Of a stretch of DNA of 37,500 nt, positions 25,712 through 34,774 are shown piece after piece (the first letter of the stretch is position 1; every line of letters begins with the position of its first letter). The stretch covers positions 6,334,044 to 6,371,543 of the forward strand of contig RPFO01000027.1 of assembly GCA_009746045.1 (NCBI GenBank), given 5' to 3'. A program made the translations under genes and the position numbers. The notes below the pieces were generated by a model. That model did not search any database. It was not told the origin of the DNA and was given only the letters and a program-made list of their open reading frames with translations. The stretch comes from Mesostigma viride. Its lineage: Eukaryota > Streptophyta > Mesostigmatophyceae > Mesostigmatales > Mesostigmataceae.

Positions 25712-26467
25712 TGACTAAAAAATGTGAAGGCATCAGCTGGTATAGTGCCTGTAGTAGGCGTACCACATGTACAACTTAGGCCACTGCTAGGGCTGACTAT
25801 TCTACACTATATACTACTGCTGTATTCCCCTAAGCTGGGGCATCTGGAGTCGATGGCGGGGGTCGCGGGGGTCTAGGGGGTCGCTTGCCAGGGCTTGTAC
25901 ATGGCCGACGTAGATGGTCGCCCCCTTCCAGTACACCGGCTTAATTCCCCGGGCGCCGCAGTCTGCCGGAGCTGGAGGTAGGTCGGCCATAGCTCCCATC
26001 GCCGTTGTTGCTGGGCCAGGGTCAAGTGGTCGTCCAAGGTGAAGGGAGTCTTCTCGAGCCGCTTGCGGCGTCTGAGAAACGAAAGCTTGTCCGATGGGCT
26101 CTTAATTAAAGATGAGAAGAATTAGCGGGGGCGCCCCTGCCTTACCCCGCGCGCGGGGAAGGCGGTGGGCGACCAGCTTGTACTCCCCAAGAAGGCCCAT
26201 GCGATCAAGGATTTTGCTCTCAAATGCACGTGCAAGCTTCTTGGAATTCTCACCTTCCGCCATGTCGAAGTTCTTGACGATGATGTTAAGGCTGCGCTAA
26301 TTGGCGAGCCACGACTAGATGATGCCACGAGCCACAAGGTAGCCATGGCTGACGGCGGAGCTCATGACTTTCACGTTTGGGCGGCAAATTCGGCTGTGAA
26401 TATCACAATCGCTTCGTCTTTCTAAGACGCACACGCTGATATAATTTCCGAAGCTATTACGCAATAT

Positions 26468-27985
26468 ATGACTGATCGCGAGCCAACGCTCCTCGACGCG
26501 ACGCAGCCTGGCGGCTGCGCTAAGCCCTGAAAATACGTCTGCAGCTCCGGCTGCAGCTTCGCCCTCAGGTCCGGCAGGCAGCGGTGACTCTAGTCGTGCA
26601 CTGGTGCATTGCCTTGACTGAACCCTCCCGGCCCTGCCTCGCCCTCTGCATCGCCTGAGCCCAAACGCAGCCGCCCAGTCGAACCTAGCTGGTCTGAACG
26701 CGACTTTCAAAGTCGCGTTCGCACGTTGACAGGTTATTTTCCACCTTTGACGTCGACCGGACCCAGCTATTTCGACATGGCACCCATCAAGATCCTCGAG
26801 CTCGTGTTGTATTATGGGTCGTACGCCTCCCAAGTTCTTGACCTGTGCCGGCGCCTCCAAGCCCATCACCGCCTCCGCAATGGACCTGACGGCCGGTTTT
26901 CTCATCGCGGACCTGACTACAGTACCTGTCCAACTGGTCCCGACCGCGCCTTCAGCTCGCCGCCCTCTTTACCATCCTTCAGCGCTCTGCCGACAACCTC
27001 TGGGCCCCCTCCCCCTTGACCGAATCCACCTTCCTCCTCTGGCACCTTCAAGAAGCCATCTCACAGCACGTGACGCCCCTATAGCTGCAGATGTGGCAGC
27101 TGTGGTCCCGGCGCACGCTGACTGCTGAGCTCCCCGCCATCCCCATGCACCGCCACCGCCACCCTCCTCGCCTCCAGCCCCCCCCCCCACCGCCTCCACC
27201 GACTCCATCACCGCCCAGCTCCGCGACATCGACCAGCGCCTCCAGAACAACGCCATGATGGATTCGCCATCAGATGCCTGCAAAACAGCGCAGGCATCAC
27301 CGCCCAGGCGGTGAAGGACATTGCCGCCAAGCCAGCCATGGCCTGGCTGGTGATGCTCCTCCCATCCCGACCTGGGCGGACATGCTTAAGCCAGCACACC
27401 ACCTCCACCACCTCCGCCGTCGCAGCACTGACAGCTCCAGCAGCAGAAGCTCGACCTCCGCGAGGACAAGAGGCCGAGCTCGCCAAGTCTTAGCGCAGCG
27501 TCATCATGAAGAACTTCGACATGGAGGAAGGTGAGAATAATTTCCGAGAAGCTTGCACGTGCGTTTGAGAGCAAAATCCGTTGATCGCATGGGCCTTCTT
27601 GGTGAGATCAAGCTGGTCGCCCACCGCCTTCCCCGCGCGCGGGGTAAGGCAGGGGTGCCCGCGCTTCTTCTCATATCTTTAGCCCATCGGACAAGCTTTC
27701 GTTTCTCAGCTAGACGCCGCAAGCGGCTCGAGAAGACTCCCTTCACCTTGGACGACGACTTGACCCTGGCGCAGCAACAACGGCGATGGCAGCTATGGCT
27801 GACCTACCTCCAGCTCCGGCAGACCACGGCGGGGAAGCCGGTGTACTCAGTGGAAGGGGGCGGCCATGTACGTCGGCCACAAGCCCGCTGGCACTGATGC
27901 GACCACCGCGACCACCGCGGCCCCAGCGACTCCAGATGCCCCAGTGTCCAGCTTAGGGGACTACAGCAGTAGTAGTGTAGAATAG
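26468..27985 (+). pseudogene. ORF1 protein of A3, frameshifted
   Basis: ATG 26468 sits at the same leader position as in A1 and A2. The first third is diverged and shifted. The central part contains TAQAVKDIAAKPAMAW split by indels. The end reads FTLDDDLTLAQQQRRWQLWL, then a 4-bp insertion (CAGT) inside the KPVY-W motif near 27847. The intended frame ends at TAG 27983-27985 after a Thr/Ala/Ser-rich tail. Confidence 0.75.
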
Positions 27986-28027
27986 TTAGTTAGTGGCCTT
28001 GTACATGCACGCCTACTACAGGCACTA

Positions 28028-28336
28028 CTAGGAACAAGTCTCGAGTGGACACGTGTGTAGTACTCCTACACACACAGATCTCGAATGATTTATCTAGTAC
28101 CAAATCCGAATGGCTTGCATCACTCCCCGGAAAGGAGAACTTTTGCGGTTGGACTGAAGGTGTCAGCTGGCGATGCCTTAGGATCAGGAGACGTCCGTCC
28201 TATAGTCAGCAAAAGTGGGTGCGAGAGGTCCCCAGTTCGATTCCGGCCTGGATTCATTTGCAGATCGCGTTTTCCGCGGACCGGCACTGAACGCAAATGG
28301 TTTTCACCTTTGCGGCGTGCCAAATCAGGAAATCAG
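28028..28336. mobile_element. 309-bp SINE-like insert in the 3' UTR of A3
   Basis: A5 shows the empty site (GGCACTATACCAGCTG). In A3 it is split, with ACTA on both sides (28024-28027 and 28337-28340). The insert ends in a short tandem tail (AAATCAGGAAATCAG). AGTTCGATTCC at 28234-28244 matches a Pol III B-box, and GGTCCCCAGTTCGATTCCGG looks like a decayed tRNA T-arm. I could not fold a convincing tRNA or fix an A-box, and the 4-bp duplication is short for a SINE. Confidence 0.5.
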
Positions 28337-29338
28337 ACTATACCAGCTGACTCATGAACATTACTTAGTCACTATGTACATGTGTGCCTATGATGCGCCA
28401 CACACCAGATGATGCCTAGCTTTATATATTTAGTTATGCTGTGCCCACGCAGAGACGGCTACTCTCTGCTGAGACGCCATGCCCTTGAGCTTCTGCATGT
28501 ATAGCCATGCTGATCTTCCCCCCTCTGTCGGTGCCCCTACTAGGCTAGGTGCCTGAATACAGGGGTGGGCAGGTGCACTTTGTGCACCCAGAGTAGTAGG
28601 TGGCAGTTTACATTCCCCCACCTGCAGGAAGTAGCTAAGAGTGTATTAAAAGCCATATGCCGGCCCCTTCTCAGGGCTATGTGCTACATATACTCCCAAC
28701 GGAGTTATTCTGATCGGAGTTATGTTCCTTATGGGTAAATTAATATATTGGCGAGCTCGGCCTCCTCGCAGAAGTCAAGCGTCTGCCGCTGCATGTAGCT
28801 GTGCTGCGACGGCGGAGGTGCCAAGTGAGGTGGAGGTGGTGTGCTGGCTTAAGCATGTCCGTCCAGGTCGGGATGGGAGGAGCATCACCATGCAGCCAGG
28901 CCAGCTGGCTTGGCGGCAATGTCCTTCACCGCCTGGGCGGTGATGCCTGCGGTGTTATGCAGGCATCCGATGGCGAATCCATCATGGCGTTGTCCTGGAG
29001 GCGAGCGTGGTCGGTGTCGCGGAGCTGGGCGGTGATGGAGTCGGTGGAGGCGGTGGTGGTGGGGGTGGGCGAGGAGGGTGGCGGTGGTGGTGGGGATGGC
29101 GGGGAGCTCAGCAGCCAGCGTGCGGCCCACAGCTGCCACATCGATCTGCAGCTAGGGGCGTCACGTGCTGTGAGATGGCTTCTTGAAGGTGGATTCGGTC
29201 AAGGGGGAGGGGACCCAGAGGTCATCAGCAGAGCGCTTAAGGATGGAAAAGAGAGCGGCGAGCTGAAGGCGAGGGCGAGACCAGCCGGGCAGGTCACTGG
29301 TCAAGTCCACGGGGGGAAAACCAGCCGTAAACTCCATT

Positions 29339-29563
29339 AAAATTAAATAAAATTAAATTATAACATGCCTCCGTTGGGAGATCATGTAGCACATATTCCT
29401 TGATGGGTGGTGGAGTGGAGAGAGCCGCGTAATCGTACTAACCTAACGCTAATCTAGCTAGTCTAGAAAAATCCAAACTACCCTACTCATCAAAACGCCT
29501 CCTCCTCTTGGGGGGAGGTGGCTTGCCCACAGGGTCGGGCGTGTGAGCCTTGACAATCTTGTC
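29339..29563 (-). mobile_element. LINE fragment G2 (E family), inserted in A5
   Basis: The 9-bp target duplication AACTCCATT lies at 29330-29338 and 29564-29572. The 225-bp insert is the last 25 codons of an E-type RT (KIVKAHTPDPVGKPPPPKRR) plus 3' UTR, hairpin CTCC-CAAC-GGAG and an A/T tail at the left end. It is nearly identical to the 3' end of E and to G1. Confidence 0.95.
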
Positions 29564-29818
29564 AACTCCATTGTGGAGGCGATAATGGTCGTGGAGGCGC
29601 TGGCACAGGGCCAGCAGCTAGCGAGGCGTGTGACCCGTAAAACACGAGCTCCAGTATCTTGATGGGTGGCATGTCGAAAAAGCCGGGTCTGTCGACGTCA
29701 AAGGTGGAAAATAACCTGTCAACGTCAAAGTCGCGCTCAGACCAACTAGGTTCGGCTGGGCGGCTGCGCTTGGGCTCAGGCGATGCAGAGGGCGACGCAT
29801 TAAGCCCGGGAGGTCATG

Positions 29819-30108
29819 GGCGCGAAACTTATGGCGCCGAAAAATTCGCAGCACCTGTTTGTACCGTGAAAAAGTGATACACAGTGTGCGCACCCCTAGC
29901 GGGGCTGGCTGGTGATGGCGACGTGATTTCCATCAGGCACTAACTAGACAAACACAGCATGCAGAATGCACAGAAAACTTGCGCGAATCTTAAAGACGAG
30001 AAGTGAACATAGCCGAGTTTGTGCGTTTTGTAATGTCGATGATTTATTGATGACCGGCACACGGGTCCAATATGAAATTTCGCAACATGGAATAAATTAG
30101 AATACACG
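29819..30108 (-). repeat. Right inverted-repeat arm of T
   Basis: This is the reverse-complement partner of 7985-8288. The outer part overlaps the presumed 3' UTR of PIG-C, whose stop codon is at 30175. Whether the PIG-C transcript ends inside the arm cannot be read from sequence. Confidence 0.75.
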
Positions 30109-30174
30109 CTAGCGAAAGCATGCGGCCCCACCCTACGGAGGAAGCGAGTCACCACCTTCACTGACGGTGCATTG

Positions 30175-33100
30175 TCACTGCCCCCACGGGTCGCTGCGCG
30201 TGTCGGCCACCAGCACTGGCCGCGCCTCGTCCCACGGCCCCGATATCTGCATCTTGTGCCGCTGCTGGCGCACGAGCCACCAGGGGCACGCCAGCGTGAC
30301 GAAGGAGGTGAGCGCGAGGAAGGCGCACGCGGGGCGCGCGCCCACCCGCGTGAGCATGGCGGTGGCGGCGCCCACCATGACCCAAGAGAAGGCCAGGTGG
30401 GCCCGGGGGCCGACGCGCCAGCGCAGCAGGTGGCAGATCATTGGGGAGAGCAGGAAGAGCTCAAGCGCGAAGAGGAGGAGCGCAAACACTAGCGTGCGCG
30501 AGGGCAGGCGTGAGGCCTGGGGGGGGGATGGGGGGGGAGGCGCGGTGGTGGCAGTTGCGGGACCGTGACGGAGACAAAAGGAAGGAAAAGGGCGTCAAAA
30601 CAGGGTCAAAAACTGGTCGAAAACAGGGTCAAAAGCAAGGAGATTGCGCTGCGACGTTATATTGAAGGGCGGACATGATAGCAAGTGGCAAGGGCGCACT
30701 GATGCCACGCCCTTGAAACTAGGAAACGCCGCATGTGCTGATAAGTAAGCAACCATGTCTGTGCTTAAGGACGGCGCAGCCACCAGCAGGAAGAGGGGCA
30801 CACGGCACACAAGCACCCGCATCATGAGCGCGCACGTTGCTCACCAGCAGGAATACAGCCACCAGCGCGGCATGCAGCGACAGGTTTCCCGACAGCTTGA
30901 GGGAGACCGCATCCGCGTAGCTGGGGGAGAAGGACCAAGGCAAGAGGGAACCAGGGAAAGGGGGGAGGAGCCAAGTCAGCACGAGGCAAGCTTGACCTAC
31001 GGCTTCGGGGGCATCCCCCTATTCTATATATAGGGTGCCCAGGTCCTTCGCTAGGGAATACGGCTTCGCAAGGCAACCCCCTATTCTATACCGTAGTGGT
31101 CCCAATATCTGTACGCGTAATTATGTACGAATCGACCTCGTACAGGCCCAAAAAAACCCTCTTCCGGGCCTCGTACACCTCAAAATTAGGTACCACCAGC
31201 GCAGCGCGGCGCAGACCTTAAAGCCTAGCTACCCGTGGCGCGGCGCCCGGAGGGAGTTTTCGCGCGCAAACTTCGTTTGATCTGCGTTGAGACATGACTC
31301 AGAGGTAAACTGTGCATTTTTTATTTATCCCATACACCATCACAATATACCCGCCCGCTGGCATTCAGTTAGCTAAATGGCTACTACCTAGTACCTACAT
31401 GCAGTTCAGTCAAATTGAACTGAACTACCTACTACTCGCGCACCCTTGAATATACCCTGACATTATACGTACGTACAGTAAAAATAATTCCCAAAAGTTC
31501 TCGTACACGTAACAAAAATTCCTAAAAGTATTCGTACGATAATTACGCGTACAGATATTGGGGCCACTACGGTACATAGGGTGCCCAGGTCCTTTGCTAG
31601 GAACTACGGCTTCGCAAGGCAACCCCCTATTCTATATATATGGTGCCCAGGTCCTTTGCTGGGGACTACGGCTTCGGGGGCAACCCCCTATTCTATATAT
31701 AGGGTGCCCAGGTCCTTTGCTGGGGACTACGGCTTCGCAAGGCAACCCCCTATTCTATATAAAGGGTGCCCAGGTCCTTTGCTAGGGACTACGGCTTCGC
31801 AAGGCAACCCCCTATTCTATATATAGGGTGCCCAGGTCCTTTGCTAGGGACTACGGCTTCGCAAGGCAACCCCCTATTCTATATATAGGGTGCCCAGGTC
31901 CTTTGCTAGGGACTACGGCTTCGCAAGGCAACCCCCTATTCTATATATAGGGTGCCAAGGTCCTTTGCTAGGGACTACGGCTTCGCAAGGCAACCCCCTA
32001 TTCTATATATAGGGTGCCCAGGTCCTTTGCTAGGGACCACGGCTTCGCAAGGCAACCCCTTTTGGGGACACCGCGTGCAAGCGTGGGCGAGGGACGGCAC
32101 ACGCGTGCAAGCGTGGGCGAGGGACGGCACGCGCGTGCAAGCGTGGGCGAGGGATGGGACCGGGTACGTCACAGGCACATTGGTTAGCGGAGGAGTACGC
32201 GAGCATGCCGCAATCACCCACACCCAGCAACTTTGCAAGGCAGCCCCCGCCGACAAGCCCTGCCTGTGCTTGCGAACGTCACCTCTTACGGCGTCGCAAG
32301 GCAACCCCCTTGAAACACCTGCTGTCACCCCATGACCATTGCATCCACCCCGTGACCATCTGTACTTGCGCAAACGGTGTGCGCTGGCCCTCCTTCACCA
32401 GCACCTGGCCTTGTGGGCATATCCACCCCTCCCCTCTACTCGTGGAAGCAGAGGTTTACCGGCCCCAAGACCTCGCCTGGACTCGAGGGCGTTCAGTCAA
32501 GCCTACTTGCACCCTTGCTCACCCCCATGGCTCTTCCCCTCCCTACCTCTGGTCATGCATGACACGCCAACCCCTCATGTAATACTCTTGCACGACCCCC
32601 CTCGCCTGTAATTGCCGACACCAGCGTCCACGCAACCCTCCCCTGGCCTTGCGGGCACGTCCCCCCCTCACCTGTCGTCGTGGATGATCAACCCAGGTAC
32701 ACACGCGCACGACCCCCCTCACCTGTAATTGCCGACACCAGCGTTCACGCAACCCTCCCCTGGCCTTGCGGGCACATCCCCCCCTCACCTGTCGTCGTGG
32801 ATGATCAACCCAGGTACACACGCGCACGACCCCCCTCACCTGTAATTGCTGACACCAGCGTCCACGCAACCCTCCCCTGGTCTTGCGGGGCACATCCCCT
32901 CCTCACCTGTAATCGTGGAAGAAGAGGTGCGCTGGCCCCCCCCCCCAGCACCCGCCCTTGTGGGCACATCCCCCCCTCACCTGTAATCGTGGAAGAAGAG
33001 GTGCGCTGCCCCCCCCCCCCCAGCACCCGCCCTTGTGGGCACTTCCCCCCTCACCTGTAATCGTGGAAGAAGAGGTGCGCTGGCCCCCCCCCCCGCACCC

Positions 33101-34726
33101 GCCCTTGTGGGCACTTCCCCCCTCACCTGTAATCGTGGAAGAAGAGGTGCGCTGCCCCCCCCCCCCCCCCAGCACCCGCCCTTGTGGGCACTTCCCCCCC
33201 TCACCTGTAATCGTGGAAGAAGAGGTGCGCCAGCAGCAGCATCACCGCGCTGGCCACGATCGTGTCGTCGCTGATGGCCACAGTCAGCTGGTGCAGCACC
33301 GGGCACAGCACGTAGACGGCCACCACGAACAGCGAGGCGGAGCGCAGCAGACTGAGCATAGGAGACGCGTCGCCGCGCCGCCGCCGCTGCAGGTACCGGG
33401 GACTGTCGCCGTGCCTTGGTTCGTATTGAGCACCCGCTGATGTGCCTTGACCAGCCATGGATGTGCCTTGACCAGCCATGGATGTGCCTTGACCGTGTCT
33501 GGTTCGGTAGCTGCCCGGTGGACTGTGCCCGGTGCTGCCGTGTTGGTCACCACGAGGGTGTCCACTACCACGACTACCGCACGGATGGTCACGACCACCA
33601 TCCCGTTCGTGGCCTGATGGTTTCAAGAAAGGGCCAAGCATATAGCTTAGTCGGTGGCCTCTACTGTGACGGCGGCTGCCAACCACGTCGTCATCACTAC
33701 TGACCCTGGCATCGGTGCCTTGGTGGTCACTTCTGTGGGCACGGCCGCCTGACATGCTGGGGTCACCCTGCACACCGCCCTTGTCGCAACCGCTGTCTTT
33801 CTCGCCACCGCTGCGCTTATCATGACGGCGACGCGGTTGCTTGGCACTATTGCGCTGTTTCCCACGCGCAAGTTCCTGATGATGCGCGGGTGCCTCGCAT
33901 CTACTTTCGCTACAGTGTCCATGAACGCTAGAGTGACCGCTGCTCATGCGCCCCCTAAGGCTGCCACCCTGGATTTCCTCAGCGGCAACTTTACCCTGGG
34001 TCGCATGGCTACTGGCACCGCCACCCAGGACTGCATCTCTAGCTGTACTGCCACCCCTGCACCTGCCACCACCGCTGTTGCTGCCACTGGCACCATCGGC
34101 GTTGCCTCTCTCGCTTCTGCTGCCGCCACTGCTGCGCTCTCTTTTTCCTCCGTTGTCGCCACCGATGCGGTTACCGCTGGCCGCTGTGTCACTGTTGTCA
34201 TGCTTCAAGTCTCTGCGCCTGGGGCATTCCCCCTCCCCTCCCGTCGTGGCCCGCTCCAACCACCCCTTGGCCAGGGTCCCTGCGCCCATGATGACCAGGT
34301 CGTGGGCCAGCAGCTGCGCGTCGCTCACGCGACCCTCAGCCGCAAAGTGGTAGGCGCACGCGAACACAGTGACGGTTGCCAGTTGCTGGGATATCACCGA
34401 CGACGCGGCCACGAGGGTGGTGTAGTCGCAGCGTGCCACATGCGCGTTGAGGACGAGGGAGGCGAGGAAGGAGGCGTCGGTGAAGTTGTCGGCATAGGGC
34501 TGACGCAGGTAGAGGACCTGGGGGGGGGGGGGGGGGATTAGTGGGAGGTTGATTGGAGGGGGGAGGTATGAGGTATGTGTGTGTGCATGTGTTTTGTGGG
34601 TGGGTGTGAGTGGGTGCGTGAAGGGGGTGGGTGGGTGTTATTGCAAGGTTGTTGGCATATAGAGGCCTCATGATGAGGGGGACTGGGGGAGGATGAGGGG
34701 GGGCACGTGGGGCAGGAGTGAGTGGG

Positions 34727-34774
<48 letters not shown>

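Larger units (their letters stand above)
26310..28746 (+). mobile_element. ORF1-only retroposon A3, full length, inserted in A5
   Basis: A clean 10-bp target duplication ATTGGCGAGC flanks it (26300-26309 and 28747-28756), with A5 continuing on both sides. It contains the leader (GCCACGAGCCACAAGG), ORF1 (26468-27985, frameshifted), a 3' UTR holding a 309-bp insert, the hairpin ACTCC-CAAC-GGAGT at about 28690 with part of it repeated (CGGAGTTAT twice), and an AAATTAATAT tail. Without the insert it is about 2.1 kb. It shows directly that the ORF1-only unit is itself the mobile unit. Confidence 0.92.
19739..29815 (-). mobile_element. ORF1-only retroposon A5, 5'-truncated and split by four insertions
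   Basis: Reading the minus strand, A5 is 29815-29564, 29338-28747, 26309-25712, 23203-22857 and 19774 to about 19739. Each break is an insertion with its own target duplication: G2 (AACTCCATT), A3 (ATTGGCGAGC), B (TGACTAAAAA) and D2 (ATGAAC-A/T-CCGTT). Joined on paper, the blocks are colinear with A3 from inside ORF1 to the hairpin and tail. The 5' end is cut inside ORF1, next to the right arm of T. Confidence 0.85.
25845..29815 (-). pseudogene. ORF1 remnant of A5 in three blocks
   Basis: The blocks are 29815 to about 29564 (LTGYFPPLTSTDPAF region), 29338-28747 (helical block and TAQAVKDIAAKPA) and 26309 to about 25845 (C-terminal domain ending KPVYWKGATIYVGH). The 5' start is absent and several frameshifts are present. 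It resembles A3 more closely than A1 or A2. Confidence 0.78.
7985..30108. mobile_element. Element T: outer inverted-repeat element holding the whole nest
   Basis: Inverted arms of about 300 bp (7985-8288 and 29819-30108) bound the entire retroelement cluster. When all inner insertions with duplicated targets are removed, the arms are joined by about 1.15 kb made of 8289-8419, 16800-16870, 19099-19738 and the last bases before 29819. The interior has T-rich tracts, a CTTTTTCCTTCTTAGTTTTG-like segment present twice (near 8333 and 19463), and no ORF I recognise. The structure fits a non-autonomous long-TIR or foldback DNA element. I could not find an unambiguous target duplication outside the arms. 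The alternative is two unrelated copies of a 300-bp repeat in opposite orientation. Confidence 0.5.

Noticed and set aside
28187-28257. A tRNA gene around the B-box-like AGTTCGATTCC
   Set aside because: I could not pair the acceptor, D and T stems convincingly, so it is listed only as a SINE-like feature.
8208-29898. hAT element with tips exactly at TAGGGGTG...CACCCCTA
   Set aside because: Similarity between the arms continues about 200 bp outward beyond these motifs, and the adjacent 8 bp are not direct repeats. They are internal to the arm rather than the true tips.
33822-34541. 239-codon plus-strand frame and other plus-strand frames at 33.4-34.5 kb
   Set aside because: They are antisense to PIG-C exon 2. 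They are low-complexity, have no family resemblance and run through the PIG-C acceptor.
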